A stretch of DNA of 9,220 nt from CAYOPE01 sp964405805 (GTDB lineage Bacteria; Patescibacteriota; Doudnabacteria; UBA920; O2-02-FULL-48-8), in assembly GCA_964405805.1 (NCBI GenBank), contig CAYOPE010000030.1, forward strand, positions 1 to 9,220. The letters are read 5' to 3'. Of this stretch, positions 1 through 5,943 are shown one piece after another (within the stretch, counting starts at the first letter, position 1; each line of letters opens with the position of its first letter). Made by a program: the position numbers and the translations under genes. The notes beneath the pieces are model-generated. The model worked only from the letters and a program-made list of their open reading frames with translations, was not told the origin of the DNA and did not search any database.

Positions 1-1104
1 CAGATCTGCATCTGCAAATTTTTCCCCAGGAGAAGCATGTCGTTGGTCATATAGTACTGAAAATTTCTCTTTCTGTAAAGTTTGATAAAGATCATCGGCA
101 ATTTTCTGGTTTTCTGCAATGTTTATCAAGTGCAAATCAACTGGAGTCACAGCCTGCGGCCAAATTATCCCCTTGTCATCATGGAATTTTTCCACAATCA
201 CTCCCATAAGACGCGAAATCCCCAGGCCATAGCAGCCTATGACCGGATATTGCTTCTTGTTATCCTTGTCTTTAAACCCTAAATCAAAATCCTTGCCGTA
301 CTTTTGACCTAAATCAAAGACATTCCCCACTTCTGATGCTTTGGCGGCTGCTAATTTTCCTTTTCCACACTTCGGACAAGTGTCTCCTGCTTTCTGCTTG
401 GCAATTTCTTCGTTAACGCAGAATTCGCAGAGGTCACAAAACAAAATATTGTCTTCACCAGCATCGGTCAGGACCATAAATTCGTAGGAAATCTTCTGAC
501 TAAAACTGCCACCTGACGCTTCTGTGACTTTGGCAACCAATCCGATTCGCTCAAAGACTTTTAGATATGCTTTTTTTACGACGGCATAAAATCTTTCGAA
601 ATCTTCCTGATCAATATGAAAGCTATACATATCTTTCATGTAAAACTCACGACCGCGAAGTAAGCCCGACTTACTGCGAAGCTCGTCGCGAAACTTCCAG
701 CCGATCTGATACACGGCTTTCGGTAAATCTTTATATGTATCCACATAACTTAAAACCAGCGGTGTCACCACTTCTTCTTCGCTCTGTCCTAGCGCGTAAT
801 CTTTGTCAGTACGGCTTTTGATTTTAAACAATACGTCTACACGATCCCAGGCCCCAGTTTTTTTCCAAATTTCTGCCGGGTGTAAGCCTGGCATGAGGAT
901 TTCCTGGCCACTAATCGCATCCATTTCTTCACGCACGATCTGTGCGATTTTTTTCAGAGTCAAAAGACCCAACGGCAAATAGCTGTAGACGCCGGCCATG
1001 AGTTTGTTTACGAAGCCGGCTCTGGCCAGAAGCTGAGCGTTGACAGTTTCTTCGTCTTTCGGCGCTTGCCTACGGGTTTTAGTAAATAATTCGCTTTGTA
1101 GCAT
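1..1104 (-). CDS. proS: Prolyl-tRNA synthetase, N-terminal 368 residues (C-terminus outside window)
   Basis: Class II aminoacyl-tRNA synthetase that charges tRNA-Pro with proline in the cytoplasm. Visible in order: the bacterial-type N-terminus, motif 1 region with AGVYSYLPLG (residues 37-46) and GLHPAEIWKKTGAW (73-86), motif 2 with FRDELRSKSGLLRGREFYMKD (138-158, written here as two adjoining parts FRDELRSKSG and LLRGREFYMKD), and motif 3 IGCYGLGISRLMG (about 289-301). The anticodon-binding domain begins near the truncated end. The editing insertion of about 180 residues that E. coli ProRS carries between motifs 2 and 3 is absent; only about 30 residues sit there, with cysteines C223, C226, C229, C243 and C246 (two CxxC pairs). 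The start is the ATG at 1104-1102, which matches the family N-terminus; no Shine-Dalgarno is present and a -10 box lies 6 nt upstream. Frame is open to base 1. Confidence 0.95.
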   Translation of the reverse strand, partial: MLQSELFTKTRRQAPKDEETVNAQLLARAGFVNKLMAGVYSYLPLGLLTLKKIAQIVREEMDAISGQEILMPGLHPAEIWKKTGAWDRVDVLFKIKSRTDKDYALGQSEEEVVTPLVLSYVDTYKDLPKAVYQIGWKFRDELRSKSGLLRGREFYMKDMYSFHIDQEDFERFYAVVKKAYLKVFERIGLVAKVTEASGGSFSQKISYEFMVLTDAGEDNILFCDLCEFCVNEEIAKQKAGDTCPKCGKGKLAAAKASEVGNVFDLGQKYGKDFDLGFKDKDNKKQYPVIGCYGLGISRLMGVIVEKFHDDKGIIWPQAVTPVDLHLINIAENQKIADDLYQTLQKEKFSVLYDQRHASPGEKFADADL

Positions 1105-1139
1105 GAGGCAATTATACCTTATATTGACTTTTTCGCCAA
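1105..1139 (-). promoter_or_regulatory. proS promoter, predicted leaderless transcript
   Basis: On the minus strand, TTGGCG (1139-1134) is followed after exactly 17 bp by a perfect TATAAT (1116-1111), and then after only 6 nt by the proS ATG. Transcription starting about 7 nt after the -10 would begin at or next to the A of the ATG, so the mRNA should be leaderless. The same spacing recurs at holB, which raises confidence. Confidence 0.75.
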
Positions 1140-1152
1140 AAAGGTATGTAAT
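1124..1152 (+). promoter_or_regulatory. Plus-strand promoter of cassette 1, overlapping the proS promoter
   Basis: TTGACT (1124-1129), 17-bp spacer, TGTAAT (1147-1152). A start near 1159 would give a leader of about 37 nt before the first cassette gene. The -35 lies within the same 16 bp that hold the oppositely directed proS -35, so the two promoters probably cannot be occupied together. Bases 1124-1143 are identical to 5862-5881. Confidence 0.7.
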
Positions 1153-1182
1153 TAGAGACACTTCAGAACAGGACTGAGGCCC

Positions 1183-1190
1183 AAAGGAGG
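1183..1190 (+). promoter_or_regulatory. Strong Shine-Dalgarno site of cassette 1, first gene
   Basis: AAAGGAGG followed by a 5-nt spacer and ATG at 1196. This fixes the start of the 136-residue gene and contrasts with the flanking core genes, which lack such sites. Confidence 0.8.
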
Positions 1191-1195
1191 TTTGC

Positions 1196-1606
1196 ATGAG
1201 CCATGCTCCACGCTGGGTTTTTCGTGAGCTCGTCCCGTCCCTCGTGGTTACCGCGCTTGTGAGTGCTGGCTTTACGACGTGGCGCAATCAGACGCCGAAG
1301 ACTGAGATCGCCAAACTCATCAACAGCGGCGGCATTCGGATCGAATTTCAGATGGCGTTTGACCGCGCTGTATCGGAATTTCTCAGCCGCCAAGATGCGA
1401 CTGCAGATGCCTGCCGCCCAAGCATCGATCACTCCCGCTGCGCCCTCGCCATGGACCTGCTCGAGATGGCTTGGAAGAAACTCGAGGTCCGCATCGCGAC
1501 GCTGAATCAAAGAGAACGTGAATTCAACACAGCGATCATCGAAGCGATACCGAAAACACTCAGCGAGCTGCATCGCAGTTGGCAGCAAAGGAGGCTGAAC
1601 CGATGA
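1196..1606 (+). CDS. Hypothetical membrane-anchored protein, 136 aa (cassette 1, gene A)
   Basis: I do not recognise the family. A basic, short N-terminus precedes one hydrophobic segment (about residues 12-26, VPSLVVTALVSAGF region), followed by a polar, probably helical body (about 85-130) rich in Arg, Glu and Leu. There are two cysteines, C73 and C82, ten residues apart. This suggests a single-pass inner membrane protein with a soluble helical part; the topology is not certain. The start is set by the strong Shine-Dalgarno site just upstream. Its TGA overlaps the ATG of the next gene (ATGA at 1603-1606), so the two are probably translationally coupled. The gene is GC-rich and antisense to the surrounding core genes, which fits acquired DNA. 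A long opposite-strand frame (1588-1163) exists only because of the base composition and has no start signals. Confidence 0.75.
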   Translation: MSHAPRWVFRELVPSLVVTALVSAGFTTWRNQTPKTEIAKLINSGGIRIEFQMAFDRAVSEFLSRQDATADACRPSIDHSRCALAMDLLEMAWKKLEVRIATLNQREREFNTAIIEAIPKTLSELHRSWQQRRLNR

Positions 1607-1923
1607 TCATGAAATACACCATTGGCGGAAGCCTCTATGATCTGATCTACCAGCTCTTCAGCGACATGGGAGCTGCGAACGTCGGCGCAGGACTTATCAT
1701 CGCCTGCTTTTACAACGTCATGGGCGGCGACATCGTGGTCGTCCTGATCACCTCGTACTTCACAGGACTGTCTACATCTGTGGCAGTACGAGCCTTGGGC
1801 AGTCCGCCGATTCCGCAGTCCCCGAAGCTCATGAGCACTCTGCTGCTGCCGCTGATCCTGGGCTTCCCGGCGTTCGCGCTGACGCTCTGGGCGCTCAACT
1901 ATCTGTTAGTCGCGACTAACTAG
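1603..1923 (+). CDS. Hypothetical small integral membrane protein, 106 aa (cassette 1, gene B)
   Basis: Unrecognised. Strongly hydrophobic, with about three predicted membrane segments: residues 25-40, about 43-62, and 79-103. The short linker between the last two (about 63-78, with PPIPQSPK) is proline-rich. The ATG at 1603 is preferred over the in-frame ATG at 1609 and over one at 1579, because AAAGGAGG (1587-1594) lies 8 nt upstream of 1603 and the ATGA overlap with gene A is the usual coupling arrangement. Its size and topology resemble many unrelated small membrane proteins (holins, transport subunits), and nothing in the sequence selects among these. Its stop TAG (1921-1923) sits in the ribosome binding site of the next gene, so genes A, B and C form one transcription unit. 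Confidence 0.75.
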   Translation: MIMKYTIGGSLYDLIYQLFSDMGAANVGAGLIIACFYNVMGGDIVVVLITSYFTGLSTSVAVRALGSPPIPQSPKLMSTLLLPLILGFPAFALTLWALNYLLVATN

Positions 1924-1933
1924 GAGAGATACG

Positions 1934-2149
1934 ATGGCCAAATGTGGCACGCGAGGCATGTTCAAATTCGGCGGAGACAATTGTCTCCTTCCCGGATGTG
2001 GCGAGCCGAAGAGCTCCCACCAGGTCAATCAGCGTCGAGATCTGTCCGCTCCGATTGGCCCGCCCGACCCCTGGAAGTCGCAGGTCCGGTACACAGGCAA
2101 CCCAATCGTGACCTATCCACGCGCAACCCATCGGCGCGAAGAACTCTAA
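1934..2149 (+). CDS. Hypothetical small protein with cysteine cluster, 71 aa (cassette 1, gene C)
   Basis: Unrecognised. Basic, with no membrane segment. The N-terminal part has C4, C17, C22 and H29 in a glycine-rich setting (GGDNCLLPGCGEPKSSH), which could bind a metal but is not a zinc finger pattern I can name. The C-terminus is rich in Pro and Arg and looks disordered. The start is supported by AGGAG at 1922-1926, 7 nt upstream of the ATG and overlapping the stop of gene B. It is the last gene before the cassette terminator. An overlapping frame beginning at 1942 is longer but lacks a ribosome binding site and runs through the terminator, so it is not preferred. Confidence 0.6.
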   Translation: MAKCGTRGMFKFGGDNCLLPGCGEPKSSHQVNQRRDLSAPIGPPDPWKSQVRYTGNPIVTYPRATHRREEL

Positions 2150-2156
2150 ACACGCC

Positions 2157-2223
2157 GGGAGTGGTGCAGGACCTCGTGTCCTTCACCCTCCCGTCGACCC
2201 ATTTCCCAAATAGGGATTTTTTT
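2157..2223 (+). terminator. Transcription terminator of cassette 1
   Basis: A long stem pairs GGGAG, GGTG and AGGAC (2157-2172) with GTCCT, CACC and CTCCC (2178-2192), with one bulge and one mismatch around a 5-nt loop. A small TCCC/GGGA hairpin (2204-2216) followed directly by seven T (2217-2223) lies downstream. The T run serves the plus strand. The rseP gene ends at 2235 on the other strand, so the two units converge here. Confidence 0.7.
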
Positions 2224-2234
2224 ATTTCAAAATA

Positions 2235-3353
2235 TTAAAATATTCTTTGGAACAAGTGCTTAAAGCCTTCGCTATGAGTTCGCACATCTTTCACTGTCAC
2301 GACAACCATGAGTAAAAGTAGCAGAACAAAACCGATAGTGTTTGCGACTTGCTCAGCTTTTATATTTAGTTTTCTGCCACGCAGCTTTTCTATCAGCAGA
2401 AACAATACTCGCCCACCATCGAGTGCTGGAAATGGAATCGCGTTTATAATCGCCAAATTCACGGACAAAATTGCGGTGAATTGCAAAAGATAAATAAACC
2501 CAAGCGCTGTGACATCCCGGGTCAGAACTGCGATCCCGACAGGTCCTGAGACGGAAACTCCTGCAGAGTGACCCCGCAGCAGCTGCCAGATGATAGATGC
2601 AAAAGCTCCCAGAGTCAGTGCCACCAAGTTAAACAATGCGACCAGTCCTCGCCAAGGCGCTTCATACCACGGGTACGAGACCATGCCAATGCTGCCGAGT
2701 GCTATACCCAGAGCACCCTGGCCTTGCGGCGGGTTAGTTCTTGGCGTAATTATTTTTGTAAATGTTTCCGAACCGCGACCAATCGTATATGTAGTCGGCT
2801 TGCCTGCATCTTTCGAAGTTTCGGCTTGAGCTTGATCAATAGAACTTATCGTCGTGTCGCCAATTTTTAAAATATGATCTCCTGCCTTAAGTCCGGCTTC
2901 AGCGGCTGGAGTTTTTTCTTGGACTTCTAGAATTCCGACTGAAACTGTTTTGATCTTGGCTGAATGTGGTAGCTGATCATTTTCACTCAAAACTGTGGGC
3001 AAACCGATGCCCATACCAATCGAAAGCAGCACCCAAGCCAAAATCACATTCATAGACACTCCGGCAATCAAAACTCTGAATCGCTGCCAAGTGGATTTGT
3101 TGCCAAAATTTCTGGGATCAGGGGAATCAGACCCGTCTTCTCCTAGGATTTTTACAAATCCTCCCAGCGGCACCCAGTTGATCGAATACGTAGTCTCGCC
3201 TCTGGTGATGCCAAACATTCTGGGCGGAAAACCAAATCCAAATTCCTCAACCTTCATCCCAGCTCTTTTGGCCATGATAAAATGACCCAGCTCGTGCACA
3301 AACACGAGCAGACCGAGGATGACAATGAAAACTAGGATTGTTAGAAGAATCAT
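2235..3353 (-). CDS. rseP: RIP metalloprotease, site-2 protease family (M50), 372 aa
   Basis: Membrane-embedded zinc protease that cleaves transmembrane segments such as anti-sigma factors and remnant signal peptides; the substrate here is unknown. The first membrane segment (residues 2-19) leads into HELGH (20-24), the zinc-binding HExxH. A second membrane segment spans about 94-117. One PDZ domain follows at about 140-205, with PAAEAGLKAGDHILKIGD (149-166). A third hydrophobic stretch is near 236-258, then the third zinc ligand motif NAIPFPALDGG (304-314), and a last membrane segment at about 337-353. E. coli RseP has two PDZ domains and about 450 residues; single-PDZ forms are common elsewhere. 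The start ATG at 3353 has no Shine-Dalgarno. It lies 106 nt after frr on the same strand. proS, its usual downstream neighbour, is now separated by cassette 1. Confidence 0.93.
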   Translation of the reverse strand: MILLTILVFIVILGLLVFVHELGHFIMAKRAGMKVEEFGFGFPPRMFGITRGETTYSINWVPLGGFVKILGEDGSDSPDPRNFGNKSTWQRFRVLIAGVSMNVILAWVLLSIGMGIGLPTVLSENDQLPHSAKIKTVSVGILEVQEKTPAAEAGLKAGDHILKIGDTTISSIDQAQAETSKDAGKPTTYTIGRGSETFTKIITPRTNPPQGQGALGIALGSIGMVSYPWYEAPWRGLVALFNLVALTLGAFASIIWQLLRGHSAGVSVSGPVGIAVLTRDVTALGFIYLLQFTAILSVNLAIINAIPFPALDGGRVLFLLIEKLRGRKLNIKAEQVANTIGFVLLLLLMVVVTVKDVRTHSEGFKHLFQRIF

Positions 3354-3361
3354 GCTGTAGA

Positions 3362-3460
3362 TTAAAGAGTAAAAAGAAAAGATAAAAACAACAAGGCAAA
3401 AGTTAAAACAGTTTTAATTTTTAAATTATTATTTTACTCTCTTCTCTTTACGTTTTACTC
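3362..3460 (-). repeat. AT-rich degenerate inverted repeat between frr and rseP
   Basis: Variants of AGAGTAAAA (near 3366) recur inverted as TTTTACTCT (near 3431 and 3451), with CTCTTCTCTTT and AAAACAGTTTTAA between. The transcript could fold into an A/U-rich hairpin. I see no GC-rich terminator stem, so read-through from frr into rseP remains possible. Confidence 0.45.
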
Positions 3461-4017
3461 TAAATCGTTAGGACTTCCCGCTCTTTCGCTTCTGCCATTT
3501 TTTTGATCTCGTCGTTGTACTTGTCCACGACTTTTTGCAGCTCGTCTTTACCAGAAATCTTGTCATCTTCTGAAATCTTGCCATCTTTTTCCATTTTTTG
3601 GATTTCTTTCCAGATTTCTTCGCGAATATTTCGCACGGTGACTCGGGCTTTCTCAGCGATCTGCCCTACCACTTTCACCATTTCTTTTCTACGCTCTTCT
3701 GTCATCTGCGGGATCGACAACCGGATGTAGTTTCCGTCATTCACAGGATTGATGCCGAGGTTCGAGGCTTGAATTGCTTTCTCTACATCCTTCAGCGCTG
3801 ATTTGTCGTATGGTTGGATAGCAATACTGCGCGGCTCAGGAATCGTAATCTGCGCCATGTGCGCCAGCGGCGTCGGGTTGCCATAAAATTCGACTGAAAT
3901 ATTCTCCACCAATGCAGCTGAAGCTCTACCAGTACGCAAAGTCGCGAGTTCATTTTTCAAATGCTCGACTGCTTTGGCAAACTCTGGTTGTTTTTTTTCG
4001 ATGATCTCAAGATTCAT
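3460..4017 (-). CDS. frr: Ribosome recycling factor, 185 aa
   Basis: Splits post-termination ribosomes together with EF-G in the cytoplasm. The full protein is present at the standard length of 185 residues. Conserved blocks visible: LRTGRAS (27-33), FYGNPTPLAHMAQI (44-57), PYDKSALKDVEKAI (69-82), SNLGINPVNDGNYIRLSIP (85-103), TEERRKE (106-112) and VRNIREE (128-134) with Arg132 at the position of the functionally essential arginine of the family. The helical first and last thirds form domain I, the middle (about 30-104) domain II. The ATG overlaps the stop of the upstream lipoprotein gene by one base (TAATG), so translation is probably coupled. No deviation from the family was noticed. Confidence 0.98.
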   Translation of the reverse strand: MNLEIIEKKQPEFAKAVEHLKNELATLRTGRASAALVENISVEFYGNPTPLAHMAQITIPEPRSIAIQPYDKSALKDVEKAIQASNLGINPVNDGNYIRLSIPQMTEERRKEMVKVVGQIAEKARVTVRNIREEIWKEIQKMEKDGKISEDDKISGKDELQKVVDKYNDEIKKMAEAKEREVLTI

Positions 4018-5069
4018 TAGTTCGATCCCATTCCTAGGTAAATTACATTCGTGCTTAAAGGATTTATCAGAATCCTTTTTACTCCGTTATTCGTCGGCAG
4101 CACTCTCGTCTCCCATGTGATGCCACCATTCACACTTTTGAAGATTGTCGACGCGATAGCTACCAGTACGTCATTGGAATTAATCGGATCTACGGCTACA
4201 GCTGTGACTTTTAGAGACGCATTCTTTACAGGGAGAGCTAATGGCGACCAGCTGACTCCATCATCTACTGTCCGATACAGACCCTGCTCTGTCCCTAAAT
4301 ATACCACTCCAGGCTGCTTCGAATCCAGTGCCAAATCATAGAAAGCTGATACTGAAGAAATGGACTCGCCGACCGTGCTGATAGTTTGATTTGATAAAAC
4401 ATTGCTGCCACCAGTCCAGGTCAATCCGAAGTCTGTACTTTTCTGTAGTCCTTTGTGTACAGCTAACGCGTAAGCTGTCCCATTTGAGCCAAATTTAATT
4501 TGGACTAATCGATCAGAAAAATCTTTCGTAGCTTGCCAAGTATTTCCACTATCTTGCGATCGAATAATTTCTCCATTGGTGAGGCCTGCTAAGATCATAG
4601 ATGAATTCACTCTCGACACAGCGATCGACAGAACTGCGTTGGACTTAGACGGCTCGTTGTATATATCTGTCCACGAGGTCCCGCTGTCTGTGCTTTTTAC
4701 TATTTTGCCATTCTGTCCAGAGATACCAGCAGCGTACAAAATATTTGGGTGAAACGGATCGATGCCAATATCATAAGTATTCAGACCAGACAAAATATGT
4801 TTCCAGGTTTTTGCTGCGTCTTCGGATTTATACAGTCCGCCAGAGTAGCCAAGATACAAAGTTTCTGGGTTACCAGGCTCGAAAACTAGAACATTCGCAG
4901 AGATATTATTGGTAACATTACCGCCATTGGCTGGCAGAAAAGTCTGAGCATTGTCTTCTGACTTCAGCACTCCTCGCACACCAGCACTACCCAAATCAAA
5001 GAGGCTGTTTATATCACAGCTGGCAGCAGTCAGCGCTAATCCGAGAATTATAATTGCAAATTTTTTCAT
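4017..5069 (-). CDS. Predicted lipoprotein with Asp-box beta-propeller (sortilin/Ycf48-like), 350 aa
   Basis: An N-terminal signal (KKFAIIILGLALTAAS) ends at C18 in a permissive lipobox (AAS-C), so the mature protein is probably a lipid-anchored surface protein. Asp-box motifs of the S-x-D-x-G-x-T-W type recur near residues 36-44 (degenerate), 81-89, 125-133, 170-178, 210-218, 266-274 and 311-319, interleaved with strands such as NTYDIGIDPFHPNILYAAG. Seven boxes fit a seven-bladed propeller as found in sialidase/BNR, VPS10/sortilin and Ycf48 proteins. Sialidase catalytic residues cannot be assigned, so an enzymatic role is not supported; a binding or scaffold role is an inference. Its ATG overlaps the holB stop (ATGA, 5069-5066) and its stop overlaps the frr start, so an exported protein is embedded in a replication/translation operon. 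Confidence 0.85.
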   Translation of the reverse strand: MKKFAIIILGLALTAASCDINSLFDLGSAGVRGVLKSEDNAQTFLPANGGNVTNNISANVLVFEPGNPETLYLGYSGGLYKSEDAAKTWKHILSGLNTYDIGIDPFHPNILYAAGISGQNGKIVKSTDSGTSWTDIYNEPSKSNAVLSIAVSRVNSSMILAGLTNGEIIRSQDSGNTWQATKDFSDRLVQIKFGSNGTAYALAVHKGLQKSTDFGLTWTGGSNVLSNQTISTVGESISSVSAFYDLALDSKQPGVVYLGTEQGLYRTVDDGVSWSPLALPVKNASLKVTAVAVDPINSNDVLVAIASTIFKSVNGGITWETRVLPTNNGVKRILINPLSTNVIYLGMGSN

Positions 5070-5842
5070 GTCTTGATCATCAAATTTGTAAGTAAAAGTT
5101 TGCTGTTCACATTTTGTTCTAGATATTTATAGGCCTGAGAAACCTGGCTGATCTGATTTGCCAGTTGCTTACTGGCGTTAGACTCTAATCCCGCTTGCAA
5201 TCTTCTCAACCAAGATTGCAACAAACCTTTAATCTCAGCTGTTTCCAAATCAGCAATCTCATACGCTGCGATTAACTTTTCTTCCAGCTTGCCGCTCTTA
5301 AAAGTTTCGAAAAATTCGTCTGGCTGCTCTAGTTCTTGTTTCTTAACAAGCCCAAAACTTATTTTCTGCGTCCTGGATAAAATAGTTTTTGGCAGACGAC
5401 TAGGGTTACTCGTTATCAAAAAAATCACAGTATAGCTTTTCGGCTCTTCCAAGGTTTTCAGCAAAGCATTCGCAGCTTCAGTCGTCATATTTTCAGCTGA
5501 GTCAATGATAGCGACTTTGTACGGCGCGGAATACGGTTTCAAAGAAAGCTTGTATGTCAGCTCTCTAATCTGTTCTATTTTAATTTCTCCCTCAGGATTG
5601 ATTTCCAAAAGATCAGGTAAAAAAATGTTTTTCAGATTTTCTTCTCCCCTTGCGGGAGAAGATGTCGCTTCAGCGACAGATGAGGGGGCTCCAAGCAACT
5701 CAAGCGCCAAAGCCTTGGCAATCATTTTCTTTCCCACTCCTTCAGGCCCAGCAAAAGTATAAGCATGCGCCAGCTTTCCGCTTTCTAAAGCTTTCTTCAG
5801 AAACTCTAGTTGTCTTTTGTGTCCAGAAATTGCTTCAAACAT
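5066..5842 (-). CDS. holB: DNA polymerase III delta-prime subunit, 258 aa
   Basis: AAA+ clamp-loader subunit that helps open the sliding clamp at primer-template junctions. The start is taken at ATG 5842 (MFEAISGHKR), which fits the family N-terminus; an in-frame extension to 5923 would cross the promoter. Motifs: P-loop-like GPEGVGKK (32-39) with Lys in place of Ser/Thr, DSAENMTTEAANALLKTLEEP (114-134, given as DSAENMTTEA plus ANALLKTLEEP), and ILSRTQ (154-159) for the usual SRC segment. The helical collar domain follows. The four-cysteine zinc module normally found after the Walker A helix is absent; its place (about 52-69) is filled by a stretch encoded by a palindromic repeat. Typical bacterial delta-prime is about 300-330 residues, so this one is short. 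First gene of the holB-lipoprotein-frr operon. Confidence 0.9.
   Translation of the reverse strand: MFEAISGHKRQLEFLKKALESGKLAHAYTFAGPEGVGKKMIAKALALELLGAPSSVAEATSSPARGEENLKNIFLPDLLEINPEGEIKIEQIRELTYKLSLKPYSAPYKVAIIDSAENMTTEAANALLKTLEEPKSYTVIFLITSNPSRLPKTILSRTQKISFGLVKKQELEQPDEFFETFKSGKLEEKLIAAYEIADLETAEIKGLLQSWLRRLQAGLESNASKQLANQISQVSQAYKYLEQNVNSKLLLTNLMIKT
5641..5687. repeat. Palindromic repeat element inserted in frame in holB
   Basis: Two adjacent hairpins: CTTCTCCC/GGGAGAAG (5641-5648 with 5654-5661) and TGTCGCT/AGCGACA (5663-5669 with 5672-5678), followed by GATGAGGGG. This double-hairpin pattern resembles dispersed palindromic repeats seen in many bacterial genomes. In holB it encodes roughly PSSVAEATSSPARGEE, a low-complexity stretch unlike the surrounding protein, without breaking the frame. 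Confidence 0.65.
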
Positions 5843-5877
5843 AGCTAAAGTATAGCAACTCTTGACTTTTTCGCCAA
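5843..5877 (-). promoter_or_regulatory. holB operon promoter, predicted leaderless transcript
   Basis: On the minus strand TTGGCG (5877-5872), a 17-bp spacer and TATACT (5854-5849), then 6 nt to the ATG of holB. The geometry is identical base for base to that of proS, and again predicts a transcript that starts at the initiation codon. Confidence 0.75.
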
Positions 5878-5890
5878 AAAGACCTATAAT
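5862..5890 (+). promoter_or_regulatory. Plus-strand promoter of cassette 2, overlapping the holB promoter
   Basis: TTGACT (5862-5867), 17-bp spacer, perfect TATAAT (5885-5890). The predicted start near 5897 gives a leader of about 47 nt. It overlaps the divergent holB -35 in the same 16 bp and shares 20 identical bases with the cassette 1 promoter. Confidence 0.8.
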
Positions 5891-5932
5891 TACAGGTCGA
5901 CAATTACGTCGGCATCGGTACATGCAAGCAAG

Positions 5933-5939
5933 AAGGAGG
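5933..5939 (+). promoter_or_regulatory. Shine-Dalgarno site of cassette 2 gene
   Basis: AAGGAGG followed by 4 nt and the ATG at 5944; it decides the start of the 285-residue gene. Confidence 0.75.
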
Positions 5940-5943
5940 CAGT

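Noticed and set aside
1163..1588. 141-codon minus-strand frame opposite gene A of cassette 1
   Set aside because: It covers GC-rich coding DNA on the opposite strand and has no promoter or ribosome binding site; gene A has promoter, Shine-Dalgarno and coupling to gene B.
1942..2238. 98-codon plus-strand frame overlapping gene C
   Set aside because: It has no ribosome binding site, is rich in Arg as expected for an out-of-frame read, and runs through the terminator hairpin into the rseP end.
2193..5901. GTCGAC at the end of cassette 1 (2193-2198) and the start of cassette 2 (5896-5901) as an insertion target
   Set aside because: A single hexamer at opposite ends of the two blocks, with no extended similarity, is within chance.
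5843..5923. 27-residue N-terminal extension of holB
   Set aside because: It would place the promoter core inside the gene, and the added residues do not resemble the delta-prime N-terminus, which begins at MFEAISGHKR.
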